DNA from: Nemertoderma westbladi | Taxonomy: Eukaryota > Xenacoelomorpha > Nemertodermatida > Nemertodermatidae | Direction: 5' to 3' | DNA length: 64,000 nt | NCBI GenBank assembly: GCA_032718475.1 | Contig: JAUCBJ010005785.1 | Span: forward strand, 1 to 64,000 | Shown here: positions 22,101 to 32,889 of the stretch, piece by piece | Numbering within the stretch: the stretch's first letter is position 1 | Layout of the letters: the number at the start of each line of letters is the position of its first letter | Made by a program: the position numbers and the translations under genes | Notes under the pieces: model-generated | What the model was told of the DNA's origin: nothing | Seen by the model: only the letters and a program-made list of their open reading frames with translations | Database searches by the model: none

Positions 22101-23430
22101 TGTACAGTTCTACATTACACACAAGTACGTTAAACAATTCGGGACAGCACACCAAGGACAGCACCCTACTGTACAGTTCTACATTACACACAAGTACGTT
22201 AAACAATTATGGTCAGCACACCATGGACAGCACCCTACTGTACAGTTCTACATTACACACAAGTATGTTAAACAATTCGGGACAGCACACCAAGGACAGC
22301 ACCCTACTGTACAGTTCTACATTACACACAAGTACGTTAAACAATTAGGGTCAGCACACCAAGGACAGCACCCTACTGTACGGTTCTAAATTACACACAA
22401 GCACGTTAAACAATTCGGGACAGCACACCAAGGACAGCACCCTACTGTACAGTTCTACATTACACACAAGTACTTTAAACAATTCGGGACAGCACACCAA
22501 GGACAGCACCCTACTGTACAGTTCTACATTACACACAAGTACGTTAAACAATTATGGTCAGCACACCATGGACAGCACCCTACTGTACAGTTCTACATTA
22601 CACACAAGTATTTTAAATAATTCGGGACAGCACACCAAGGACAGCACCCTACTGTACAGTTCTACATTACACACAAGTACGTTAAACAATTCGGGACAGC
22701 ACACCAAGGACAGCACCCTACTGTACAGTTCTACATTACACACAAGTACGTTAAACAATTATGGTCAGCCCACCATGGACAGCACCCTACTGTACAGTTC
22801 TACATTACACACAAGTATGTTAAACAATTCGGGACAGCACACCAAGGACAGCACCCTACTGTACAGTTCTACATTACACACAAGTACGTTAAACAATTAG
22901 GGTCAGCACACCAAGGACAGCACCCTACTGTACGGTTCTACATTACACACAAGTACGTTAAACAATTCGGGTCAGCACACCAAGGACAGCACACTACTGT
23001 ACAGTTCTACATTACACACAAGTACGTTAAACAATTACGGTCAGCACACCAAGGACAGCACCCTACTGTACGGTTCTACATTACACACAAGCACGTTAAA
23101 CAATTAGGATCAGCACACCAAGGACAGCACCCTAATGTACAGTTCTACATTACACACATGTACTTTAAACAATTCGGCTCAGCACACTATGGACAGCACC
23201 CTGCTGTACAATTCTACATTACACACAAGCACGTTAAACAATTAGGATCAGCACACCAAGGACAGCACCCTACTGTACAGTTCTACATTACACACATGTA
23301 CTTTAAACAATTCGGCTCAGCACACCATGGACAGCACCCTACTGTACAGTTCTACATTACACACAAGTACGTTAAACAACAATTCGGGTCAGCACACCAA
23401 GGACAGCACCCTACTATACAGTTATACGTT
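16196..23430. repeat. 69-bp satellite array, about 105 copies (7.2 kb)
   Basis: The unit begins GTTAAACAATTCGGGACAGC and continues ACACCAAGGACAGCACCCTA, CTGTACAGTTCTACATTACA and CACAAGTAC. Because 69 is 23 codons, several frames stay open for long stretches: 1085 codons at 19091-22348 (repeat GQHTKDSTLLYSSTLHTSTL), 608 codons at 16672-18498 in another frame, and many minus-strand frames. Unit variants (TTCGGGACAG, TTATGGTCAGCCCACCATG, TTCGGGAAAG, TTAGGGTCAG) are ordered non-randomly. Between 19.2 and 20.2 kb a 483-bp block of seven units is repeated once, and between 20.3 and 22.3 kb three- and four-unit blocks recur. This is typical of unequal exchange. It is not called as a gene. Confidence 0.95.
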
Positions 23431-23664
23431 ATTTTTTTTATAACTTTCTATTATTATGTGGTTACTATGTATTTATTTATATTGCTACCCATTGAAAGTT
23501 CAGTATTTCAGCCAGCGGTAATGATGGAAGTTAAAATGGTAATTTAAGTAAATTCGAAGATTGTGTAATGATAATAGTAATTTATACTTTGATTTTACCA
23601 CTGGTATGATCTATAGTGTAGGCCATCAGGATATAAAGAATTCTAAAACTATCCCCACTATGTG

Positions 23665-25872
23665 ATGAATTCCAACAATTCCCCCATATTCTCGACTGAC
23701 GCAGTTACCGACTACACTCACCCGGAATTGGTGGATCTCAATACCACGGTAATCAATCAGCCGATCAGGAACTTGAAACGTCGCAATAAGAGACTAAGGG
23801 TTGATTTCGGGTTGTCCAGGAACGGCTACAGCAAACGGAGAGGTCTAGATAACCTCCTAGTGGAACAGCCCCCTCCTGAAAATGGTTGCTATGATTACCA
23901 AATCAACCAATGGTCCCAGCAGTTAACGGAAAACTATGTTAGTTGTAGACCAGCCGATGACGTATTTAAGTCTGACATGGAGTTTGATCAAGATAAAGTG
24001 TATGACCTCAGTATGAAGCCCACCCACAAAACAGTTGAGGACCACAATGTTAAAATAATAAACGTTGATAGTGTCTGCAATTATGAAAGGTTTATTCCCA
24101 TTGAGGGTCCTAGAACTTCTAACAACCACTCCAGTCTAATACATACTGACGTCACAACGGTATCACTCGACACTGATGTTAAACATGGGCATGGATTACA
24201 GAGTCATAGCGGATGTGACGTCATCGAAAGGTATGAGGATGAGAGTATTATCTGTGATGTAACTAAGCCTCTTTATGATAAGCTATGCGTGGATGATGTT
24301 GCAAATACCTTTAATATCGAGCTGACAAAAGATTCCTATAAGATGGCCAATGAAGAGGATTTGGGGAAGTCTTTCCCATTGGCTAACACCCACATCGCCA
24401 CTACCAGCAACACCCCCAGCATCCCCCAATACCTGGATGAGAAAGAAAAGTATATCGCGGAAATACTGCGGATGAAAGAACAACTCCTCGCGTTGGAGGA
24501 AACATTCAGCAGGTTATACGGTGAGGATCCTCCGCATCTGGGTTGTCATGGTAACCGACCAATCCGTCTGGGTAACTATGGTACACAATCAACCCAAGTG
24601 GGTAGCCAGGGTAACCAAACAACACAATTGGGTAGACATGGTAACCAAACAAACCAAATGGGTAGCCATGGCAACGAACCACCCCAAATAGGTTGCTTTG
24701 ATAACCATCCAACCCAGATTGGTAGCCATGGTAACCAATCAACCAAAGTGGGTAGCCATGGCAGCCAACTCGCTCAGCTAGGTAGCCATGACAACAAAGC
24801 CTCGAAGCTTTGTAGCCAGGGCAACCAGCTCTCCCATGGTGTCGGAGAGGATCTAGTTGAGGTTCTTAGCTGCGCCTTAACCAAGGCAGTCGATGGGGCG
24901 TTTAAGAAATACATTCCAATTATTTATAGTAATAATCACATGGGTGTTACGTTACCAGTTGTGTCACCTCCAGCCCAGCGCCATATTGCGCCAACATCAC
25001 GCGACGAGGTTCAGATCATATTGAAACCTGTAGGGGGCGCTGTAGATACGTCAGCATTCAAATGCCGCCCTATTCCATTAATAGAATACCGCCACCAACC
25101 GGTGGAATGCAGTCCCCGGAAACCTCTCGAAGCCCCAGAGCCAATCCCTGTCACTGACCAACCCGCTCGTGTTGATAGCTGCCCGCCTCATAACAACAAG
25201 GTCATGGATATGGTGTCCGCACCCATTCGGCGGTGCCTTCAGGGCGGTTCTGCGCGAGACAAGAAAGCTCAGCGTTTACTGGTTCAACGTCGGTGTCCCG
25301 ATGGTGGTGGTAAAGACAATGTCAAGGTTACAGATAATACGTCAATCCAGACGGCATCCTTCTGGACGTCTAATCTCACCCCCGAACACCTAAAGAAAGC
25401 GAAACTCATGTTCTTTTACACCCGCTATCCAACATCCGCCATGCTGCGAATCAATTTTCCTGATGTCAGATTTACTCGTCACATTAATGCCCAACTCATC
25501 AAATGGTTCAGCAACTTCAGAGAGTACTTTTATATACAGATTGAGAAATTCGCTCGACAATCTGTAGTTGATGGAGCTGCCATTGCTACCGATATCGTGG
25601 TTAACGAGGACTCTGCACTACATAGGGCCTTGAATCTCCATTACAACAAGGCCAATCTGTTACAAATTCCAAAGAGTTTCGTTACAGCTGTTACAACAAC
25701 GACTCAGGAATTTTTCTTTGCCGTTTTTCATAACAAAGATCGCGACCCATCCTGGAAGAAACGAATATACAAGATTATCACCAAATTGGACTGTAGCATT
25801 CCTTTATCATTCCGTTCCCCCAACTTTATGGAAGAGTTAGAGCGTACTTATCAGCATGAGTATACACAATGA
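23665..25872 (+). CDS. Prospero/PROX homeobox transcription factor
   Basis: One uninterrupted frame of 735 aa from the first ATG at 23665; an in-frame stop lies 21 bp upstream. Prospero proteins are nuclear factors that drive neural, lens, lymphatic and gut cells from proliferation to differentiation. The C-terminal 170 residues (about 565-735) are the joined homeodomain and Prospero domain: FWTSNLTPEHLKKAKLMFFY, LIKWFSNFREYFYIQIEKFA, HRALNLHYNKAN and DPSWKKRIYKIITKLD. Upstream are a basic nuclear-localisation-like stretch (NLKRRNKRLR, about 38-47), a probable coiled coil with LDEKEKYIAEILRMKEQLLA (about 255-290) and a conserved-looking EDLVEVLSCALTKAVDGAF segment. Residues 293-392 are about ten copies of a GSHGNQxTQL decapeptide encoded by a 30-bp DNA repeat. 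Human PROX1 is 737 aa but has introns in the homeo-Prospero region; none is seen here. Confidence 0.95.
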   Translation: MNSNNSPIFSTDAVTDYTHPELVDLNTTVINQPIRNLKRRNKRLRVDFGLSRNGYSKRRGLDNLLVEQPPPENGCYDYQINQWSQQLTENYVSCRPADDVFKSDMEFDQDKVYDLSMKPTHKTVEDHNVKIINVDSVCNYERFIPIEGPRTSNNHSSLIHTDVTTVSLDTDVKHGHGLQSHSGCDVIERYEDESIICDVTKPLYDKLCVDDVANTFNIELTKDSYKMANEEDLGKSFPLANTHIATTSNTPSIPQYLDEKEKYIAEILRMKEQLLALEETFSRLYGEDPPHLGCHGNRPIRLGNYGTQSTQVGSQGNQTTQLGRHGNQTNQMGSHGNEPPQIGCFDNHPTQIGSHGNQSTKVGSHGSQLAQLGSHDNKASKLCSQGNQLSHGVGEDLVEVLSCALTKAVDGAFKKYIPIIYSNNHMGVTLPVVSPPAQRHIAPTSRDEVQIILKPVGGAVDTSAFKCRPIPLIEYRHQPVECSPRKPLEAPEPIPVTDQPARVDSCPPHNNKVMDMVSAPIRRCLQGGSARDKKAQRLLVQRRCPDGGGKDNVKVTDNTSIQTASFWTSNLTPEHLKKAKLMFFYTRYPTSAMLRINFPDVRFTRHINAQLIKWFSNFREYFYIQIEKFARQSVVDGAAIATDIVVNEDSALHRALNLHYNKANLLQIPKSFVTAVTTTTQEFFFAVFHNKDRDPSWKKRIYKIITKLDCSIPLSFRSPNFMEELERTYQHEYTQ
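24538..24840 (+). repeat. 30-bp coding minisatellite inside Prospero
   Basis: About ten imperfect units of GGTAGCCATGGTAACCAATC plus ten bases encode the decapeptide G-S-H-G-N-Q-x-T-Q-(L/V/M/I). The frame is maintained, unlike in the non-coding arrays of the window, and the units have diverged at synonymous and non-synonymous sites. This stretch is probably a flexible, polar linker. Confidence 0.85.
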
Positions 25873-26515
25873 AACAGTGGCAACGACATGTTTAAACATC
25901 AAAACTAGCAAGGCATCAATTTAAATAAATTCATTTTGCAGGAAAGTTTTAGGTTTGTTTACTTTTAATCAGTGCCAAATATTGTAAGGGTTAGCGAGTA
26001 AACTGAAAAAAAGTTATTTATTTTTATTTATATACTAAGAATAATTAATAGTAATCCAATTTTTGTGAAGGTAGATTTTTTTTGTTAGTGTTAGTGGTGA
26101 AAAAATATACAAACAACATTGTGTATATTATTTATTTTATATTATATTATATATTTTGTTTATTCCACATTATGTTGTAGTATGTACATAAATAATATAC
26201 TTCCGTACTAAAGGGGTTCGTCCATGTTAGTTCAGGAAAATCTAGACTTATTTATCTTGGAATTAAATAAAATTCCCGTACAAATATATTAGTAAATAAT
26301 ATATTAATAAATGTCGCTACTTTTATATTAATAAAATCGCTATTTTTTTTAAGTTTATTGTTTTGAGTTAGGAGATTTAATCGAATTATACAGTGTGGGA
26401 GAAAACAGTAGAATCGATAACCATTTAGCTTTCATCTTATCGCTCTACTAAATTTTGCTTATTTTTTATTGTTTTTTTGGTTTACTGTAAGTAGTACAAC
26501 GCGTGGCGAGTACGA
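25873..26515. other. 3' flank of Prospero
   Basis: AT-rich sequence with AATAAATTC near 25925 and GGAATTAAATAAAATTCC near 26260 as possible polyadenylation signals. No gene is seen. Confidence 0.5.
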
Positions 26516-27575
26516 TAGATACTTTATTGTGTATTTCATTACTTAATGGTGTTCTGTTGTGTATTTCATTACTTAATGGTGTTCCGTTGTATATTTCATT
26601 ACTTAATGGTGTTCTATTGTGTATTTCATTACTTAATGGTGTTCCGTTGTGTATTTCATTACTTAATGGTGTTCCTTTGTGTATTTCATTACTTAATGGT
26701 GTTCTGTTGTGTATTTCATTACTTAATGGTGTTCTGTTGCATATTTCATTACTTAATGGTGTTCTGTTGCATATTTCATTACTTAATGGTGTTCTGTTGT
26801 GTATTTCATTACAATGGTGTTCTGTTGTGTATTTCATTACTTAATGGTGTTCTGTTGTGTATTTCATTACTTAATGGTGTTCCGTTGTGTATTTCATTAC
26901 TTAATGGTGTTCCGTTGTGTATTTCATTACTTAATGGTGTTCCGTTGTGTATTTCATTACTTAATGGTGTTCTATTGTGTATTTCATTACTTAATGGTGT
27001 TCCGTTGTGTATTTCATTATTTAATGGTGTTCCGTTGTGTATTTCATTACTTAATGGTGTTCTGTTGTGTATTTCATTACTTAATGGTGTTCTGTTGTCT
27101 ATTTCATTACTTAATGGTGTTCTGTTGTGTATTTCATTACTTAATGGTGTTCTGTTGTGTATTTCATTACTTGATGGTGTTCTGTTGTGTATTTCATTAC
27201 TTAATGGTGTTCTGTTGTGTATTTCATTACTTAATGGTGTTCTGTTGTGTATTTCATTACTTAATGGTGTTCCGTTGTGTATTTCATTACTTAATGGTGT
27301 TCTGTTGTGTATTTCATTACTTAATGGTGTTATGTTGTGTATTTCATTACTTGATGGTGTTCTGTTGTGTATTTCATTACTTAATGGTGTTCTGTTGTGT
27401 ATTTCATTACTTAATGGTGTTCTGTTGCATATTTCATTACTTAATGGTGTTCTGTTGTGTATTTCATTACTTAATGGTGTTCTGTTGTGTTCATTACTTA
27501 ATGGTGTTCTGTTGTGTATTTCATTACTTAATGGTGTTCTGTTGCATATTTCATTACTTAATGATGTTCTGTAAG
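26516..27575. repeat. 30-bp minisatellite, about 35 copies
   Basis: The unit has period 30, TTACTTAATGGTGTTCTGTT plus GTGTATTTCA. One unit near 26810 lacks TTAA and one near 27488 lacks three bases, which switches the open frame. The plus strand is open for 342 codons as a LLNGVLLCIS decapeptide, and the minus strand is also open; both follow from a stop-free 30-bp unit. No start context or splice site supports a gene. Confidence 0.95.
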
Positions 27576-28041
27576 TTAATTAAAAGTGAAAATTATTAAT
27601 TATTATGTGAGTTCAAGACAAGACTAGGAGGTAGTTATGTTAAATTTATAAAATTTTTGTTCTTTCAATACTGTTCTTACTTAGGTACAATGTAATGATA
27701 ATCTATTTAATCTCCTTTTAAGTTTGTTGTTGATTATGCCTAATAAAGAAATTGCTATAACCCCATGTGCTCATCAATTTATATAATGGTTATAAAAGAT
27801 ATTGAATTTCTGCTTTGTATTTCCTACGAAACATAATAATGGTCTATATGGAACTAACATATCTAACAGAGTTATGTGTTATTCCATAGCACAGGTGGCA
27901 CCTCCTTTGTGCTGTATTGTATGGAGGTGGAAGTTCGACGTATTTCCTGGATCAATTGAGCGAGATGACCTTCATGACTCTGGGATTACACACAAAGTCT
28001 GACGACGTATTTCACCCCCCCCCCCCCCCCCCCCCCTCCAG
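27576..28041. other. Non-coding DNA with a 22-C run
   Basis: No gene was recognised. The C-run at 28015-28036 directly precedes the CCCACATGAAG end of MITE family A. Confidence 0.5.
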
Positions 28042-28310
28042 CCCACATGAAGTAGACCAGACTTTCACTATTGTGAACTATATGTTATATTTCACTTTGC
28101 AGTTTACCCCCATGTAGAGAATACCAGGTTTCACTAAAAACTCAGGTTACAGCAAGGCTAAATATAACCAAAACAATAAATGAATTAGTATCTGTACAGG
28201 TTATAAGATATAAATAAATGCTATAAAATATCCAGTTAGGAGAAATTAATAAAATACAAAATAAAATCCCAATAAAATTTCGACCACAAAGTGAATACCT
28301 GGTGCAAAAC
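28042..28310. mobile_element. MITE family A, copy 3
   Basis: It begins CCCACATGAAGTAGACCAGA next to a 22-C run and contains an inner CCCATGTAGAGAATACCAGG end, the CAGGTTACAG...TAACCAAAACAATAAA module (28143-28183) and the inverted TTTTCGGTCG block near its right end. Decayed but alignable with the copies at 14.6 and 34.3 kb. Confidence 0.65.
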
Positions 28311-28490
28311 CTTCGCCCAATAAGATCTGTATTAGTAACCATTTTAGTTACAAATAGAGGGAAAGGAGCAGGTTACACAGACGGCTTTTTTTAACCAAAA
28401 CAATAAACGATGGTGTTACAATTTAGGGAAAGGAGCAGGTTACAGCGACAGCTTTTTCTAATCAAAACAACAATTGCTTATTGGGCGAAG
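28311..28490. mobile_element. 180-bp MITE with perfect 14-bp inverted ends
   Basis: The ends are CTTCGCCCAATAAG (28311-28324) and its exact reverse complement (28477-28490). The interior holds two direct copies of the GGGAAAGGAGCAGGTTACA plus AACCAAAACAATAAAC module (28360-28475). It abuts MITE A copy 3, and more GGGCGAAG blocks follow up to 28530. There is no coding capacity. Confidence 0.65.
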
Positions 28491-28611
28491 ATTGCTCCGG
28501 GCGAAGCTTTCTCGCGGGCGAAGTTTGCTGGGTACCCTCTCCACCCTAATAATTGCATATAACATTTATTCAAACCACCTTCGCCGCATCCCCGCTCCAA
28601 AGAGATAAACT

Positions 28612-29760
28612 ATATTATAACTGAATCAAAAGCCGTGAAGAAGTCAACAAAATCATTGATGGCATCAACCTGTTGGTTTATAAGCTCCTGTAGATTAGCA
28701 GAGTACTGCCTGTTCAGGGACCTAAATGCAGCCTTAACTGCATTCTTGGCCGCTGTAGACTGTTTGAGTCGGGACTCTTTCTGCGCCTAATAGAGGTCAT
28801 TTCGGCACTTCCGAATTTGGTGGTCAGTCCAGGGGGCCTTTTTCTTGTTTCGAAGGGTATACAGGAATTGTTTCTGCAGCTGCCAACTTAACTGCTTCTG
28901 TGAAGGCAGTATAGCCCTCGCAGTGATTTGCCGCTTCAGAGGCAATAACCCCATACCTGTTGCTCAGCTGTATTGTGAAGCTGGATCTCACACTTGGCTG
29001 TTGCAATAGAGAGGACCAGTCATGCCGCGGCAATGCCGCGAAGGCAGATTTCGTTGTTCTGCTAGCACGCAGACTAAGTCTTTCCTTGGCCACAATAAGG
29101 CGGTGATCACTGGAGAAGTGTCGAAGTGTAAATGCATTACAGTCTTATATAGAGCTCCTGTATTTCCTACGAAACAGAGTCCAATATGAGTCCATAGCTT
29201 TCCAGTTCGCTTCTTGAACTGGGTTCCAGCCGAAAACCACCAATTTCCAGAGATGAAATCAATTCGGTTAACACTATCGCTATAGACCGAGGGCGATGTA
29301 GGTGATTGATGCAGACTTGCATTAAAGTATCTCAGGAATGGTAAGAATACATGCTGATCCATTCCATCAGTTGCTACTTGTAGATTGTGATAGAAATTTT
29401 CCACCTCATCTACTGGGGCAACACTAGTTGGAGAGTAGCACACAATCAGAACCACCTTAGGAAACTTCTTAGCCAGTCTTCCAGAACATGAGAAGTGGCA
29501 ACGGATGATGCGGTTAGAGATTTGGTCTATTTTGTCCAATGCTGCATGTGCAGTTGGATTCATCAATAGACCAATTCAACCATTGCCACTATCATCTGCT
29601 GATGCGAGGGCGAGTCGCCAACCGCCCCCCATGTCCTTAATCAGAACCTCATCAGTCTGTCCAGTCTGCATTCGGTGCTCTTGAATACCCACTGCGCTAA
29701 GAGAAAGCTTATCTGCCAAGGCATTCAGTCAGCTCACCTTGTCGCATTGGGGACCCGAGT
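28612..29760 (-). mobile_element. LINE, AP-endonuclease half with internal deletion
   Basis: Read on the minus strand, the sequence gives an apurinic endonuclease domain (VGIQEHRMQTGQTDEVLIKD, GGGWRLALASADD, IVCYSPTSVAPVDEVENFYH, RIDFISG), the linker to the RT (APWTDHQIRKC, AKNAVKAAFRSLNRQYSANL) and then, directly, VDFFTAFDS, the block around the first RT catalytic Asp. The RT finger blocks between linker and VDFF are missing, so there is an internal deletion at about 28650. Several stops (for example after DDSGNG) and frameshifts make it non-functional. Same family as the copy at 30.2-31.3 kb. Confidence 0.8.
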
Positions 29761-30228
29761 GTTAGGGTGTTAATTTAGGCTAGTCTAGTGACGTGCCTCA
29801 GATTCACCAATGGCTTTGTTGGTCGGGGTGGAACGTGAGAGTAGCCTCCAACTCCAGAATCCCTCTCCCTCTCACAATCTGGCCTCCCTGGTGACCCAGG
29901 GTCTGGGCCAGAAAGGTCATCAGGAAAGGGACTCACATAATTGTTGGCCGCTCTCTCTCCAGTAGGGGGTGAGACATGCTGCCGGTCAGGAGATAACTGA
30001 CGCCTGTAAGGCCAATAGTGTCCGGTAATTCCACTGGCCTCTAGTGGCCGGACCTCCGCATTACTAATGTAATCCATAGTGGGGGTTGGGGGTGCTTTTT
30101 TGCCGGAGTCAGCTCTTGGGGCAAATACCACACCCTGGTTTGCTATTCCACAGGGTGGGTGTCGCAGTGGAGTCAGATATGAGGCCCATCACCCATACCT
30201 ACTCTGACGCACATGACCCACCACTGGT
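29761..30228 (-). mobile_element. Probable 5' region of the same LINE
   Basis: This segment lies immediately 5' (minus sense) of the endonuclease domain. It is more GC-rich than its surroundings. Its distal part, GGAGTCAGATATGAGGCCCA onwards (30169-30222), is repeated almost exactly at 31304-31363, upstream of the RT fragment. It therefore seems to be LINE 5' sequence (UTR or remnant of a first ORF). No protein domain was recognised. Confidence 0.5.
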
Positions 30229-31363
30229 TGGGCTACTACTAAGATCGGCATGCTGCATTGCAGCTGCATTTTTAAGAATGCTGTGCCGGCTTATCGACAA
30301 AATTGTACCGTCACAACTCCCTATCACCCAGGACATTTGTTAGATCATCCGCATCTTCAAGGCCAGTGTCCTTTAAGATGCGTCTCAAGAAAGTCATGGG
30401 CTGTCCACCATTCTTATTCACTCCATGAGGCTGCCAAAGTACAAGATTATGCACTGGCTGGTCCTCACGGTGAAAGCAATGTCCTGCAAAGCGGAGGCGA
30501 TTTTGTTCTAGTGTTAAGCTTGGGGGAACCAATGAGACACCCCCAATGTTATATAGTTTCTGGTTGGAGATGTGTGCATTGTACTTGACACAATGAACCC
30601 GGCGTAGCATTCTTGTGAATGTGCCATCCAGAGATTTGGTGTCCTCAGCAGTTAGAGCCCAGCATGGACTCCCATTGAGGAGTACTGGAACTACTGCTGC
30701 TCTAAATAATCGGACCTTAAGTTTCCGATTAATTCTCGTTGACTTCCAAATCCTGGAAAGCCTATTCAAGGCTACCCATGCCTTTCCCTTACGTATTCGA
30801 AGATCCTCACCTGACTTCCGGATCCATGATCTCAGGTAACAGAAGTCAACCACATGCTCAAGCATACCATCTTTTGAGCTTATGCTCATCCGATCAGAGA
30901 CTTGCGGAGGATTTTCAAAGTTAACTGTCAAAATTTTGGTCTTTCTGGAGTTAATAAAAAGACCAACACTAGAAGCAGCATGTTCTACTGAGCTGAGGAG
31001 CCGTTGGGCTCCCTCTAGTGATTCTGAGAGTACTAAGTCATCAGCAAAGTCAGTTAGGTACTTGGCAGGAATTCCTCGACTTCTGGAGCCAGTAGGTGGA
31101 GTTATCATCACCCCATCATCACTATGATGATCTAAGGACATGCGTAGAACATAGTCAACTAAAATTATGAACAAGAATGGTGCAAGTGTGTCTCCCTGGA
31201 GGACGCCCCATAACACTTCAAATGGTTCTGTGTCACCGTCAGCAGTAGACACAAATGTTGTCGAACCATCGTATACTGATCTGATTTGAGGAGTCTGATA
31301 GTTTGTGGAGTCAGATATGAGGCCCATCACCCATACCTACTCTGACGCACATGACCCAGCATT
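30229..31363 (-). mobile_element. LINE, reverse-transcriptase palm to C-terminus
   Basis: A 339-codon frame (31330-30311 on the minus strand) contains RT block GVLQGDTLAPFLFIILVDYV, the catalytic FADDLVLSESLEGAQRLL, the GLFINSRKTKILTVNF block and the C-terminal RVHCVKYNAHIS...MTFLRRILKDTGLEDADD region. It ends with the TAG-type tail (CTACTACTAAG at about 30229). The first residues (MMGLISDSTNYQ) come from the LINE 5' segment fused to the RT palm, so endonuclease and RT fingers are deleted. This is the longest open LINE frame in the window, but not a functional element. Confidence 0.9.
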
Positions 31364-31632
31364 GGCTGTGCAGCTCATCTGCTGGGCCATACCCTGTACC
31401 CCTGCTGCCAGGTGCAGGTCGCAGTGAAGTGCATTCAGAGTGGACATGAGAACACTCTACTCCTGACCAGCCGCCATTGGTAGATCACCATTTGCCTGGC
31501 CAGGCAATATACCCCTACAACCAAGTATATGGGTACCCTCTAGCCTTCTTCACAAAGACACACCATGTGGAATTGTACATTCAGCTTATTATAACTTTTT
31601 GTTGGTCACAGCTTTCCAATGTCGACAATGAT
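31364..31632. other. Unannotated, probably further LINE 5' sequence
   Basis: The sequence continues from the LINE 5' segment without a recognisable domain. No gene is supported. Confidence 0.35.
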
Positions 31633-31634
31633 GT

Positions 31635-31712
31635 CCAGGTGGGATCGTGCGTACTAGTGACCTCTGGGTTGGAAGTCTGACGCTCTAACCATTCAGCTAG
31701 CGACCCAGGTAA
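31635..31712 (-). tRNA. tRNA-like segment (pseudogene or SINE head)
   Basis: The minus strand reads GGGTCGCTAGCTGAATGGTT AGAGCGTCAGACTTCCAACC and continues with AGAGGTCACTAG then CACGATCCCACC. An A-box-like TAGCTGAATGG and a degraded B box are present and the loop would read CTTCCAA (TCC anticodon). The anticodon stem and T arm carry mismatches, so it is not an intact tRNA; a decayed tRNA gene or the head of a tRNA-derived SINE is likely. Confidence 0.5.
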
Positions 31713-32750
31713 AAGGCGGCCAAGTACACGGTAGGGTTGAGCAGTGGCAGCAGAGTCCTCTAGCGGCAGACTGGATAAATGCAGATGAATCACCTTCCTC
31801 AAAAAGACGGTCCAGCATTTGGTCTAGTACATATATTTCAAGGTTCAGCTTATCCAGATTAAGATCAAGGAAATGGGGAAGGTTACCACTTTCACACATA
31901 GCGGAACGGTCATAAATAACGGAATGGATCAAGGATTTCACTATCATTCATTTCGCCCTCTAGCGCCAGACTAGAGAACTGCATACGGACGGCTGAATGA
32001 TGAATGACTCAGCTGATGGTGTAGTACAATATACCAAGTATCAACTTGAAGGGATTAATAAAGCAAAGAAATTGGAGGACATTTAATGTTTAGACACGTA
32101 GCCCTCTATCGAGAGACTGTTGAACTCTAAAAATCTCAACCTTTGGTCGTATTGATGCCTATAAATTTTCAACTCGATAGCTTTAAATTCGTCAAAGTTA
32201 TGTAAGGTAAGTCAGATCGGTAAGGCTCCGCCAACTTCGTGGCTCGCCCCACACCTCTCCTTTAAAACTGTAAAATAAGAATGACATTAAACAACAGCTG
32301 GGGTTCTGCCTTCTGATTGGCAGATATTTAACACATTAATTGTAGTGTGTGATGTACTGACGTCCGTTCTCCAAAATGGCTTATGAGCAGTGTCACGTGC
32401 AGACGTGCTAACTTAACTTCCTTATCATGATGGTGACTGTAAGGTGTGACGTAACCTAACCTGCTTGTTCTCACTGCCCACACTGACACAAACAGCTATA
32501 AATGTATGCTATAGCTGTCAGGCTGTATAGTGCTCTTGCATCACATCGGTCTGTCGGTTGATCGGTATAACTGTTTGTGGTTTCGTGTTACCGGTACTGC
32601 TGTACTGGTACTACTGTCATGAGTCTTTGAGTCAGGGCATCAGGGTGTAGGCCTATCTATCAGTTTTTGTAATGAGTAATGCTGTAATGCAGTACGGTAC
32701 TGCAGTAGCCTGCCTATCTTTTCGGCTGTCCGCTATTACAGTATGCAGTA
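31713..32750. other. No gene recognised
   Basis: Intergenic sequence with repeated CTCTAGCGSCAGACTGGAKAA-type phrases (31757 and 31970) that also appear near 9765 and 37000, probably another dispersed repeat. No coding segment is supported. Confidence 0.4.
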
Positions 32751-32889
32751 GGGTTAACTCTTCAAATTCCGGACAAATCAAATTCCGGACACCATGGTCA
32801 AATTACGGACAAATTTAAATTTCATTGGTACAAACTATGAACTATGGAATTAATATCTGACTTTGTACAATAGCCTATAGACTTTGATC

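Noticed and set aside
19091-22348. 1085-codon plus-strand ORF and a 608-codon ORF in another frame
   Set aside because: Both arise from the stop-free 69-bp unit; other frames and the minus strand are equally open, and frames switch at single-base events. No start context, splice site or domain.
16196-23430. CRISPR-like direct repeats
   Set aside because: Units are contiguous tandem copies without unique spacers, and the DNA is eukaryotic; the same holds for the 31-bp and 44-bp arrays.
26546-27574. 342-codon ORF of LLNGVLLCIS repeats
   Set aside because: Product of a 30-bp minisatellite; equally open on the opposite strand and in a second forward frame.
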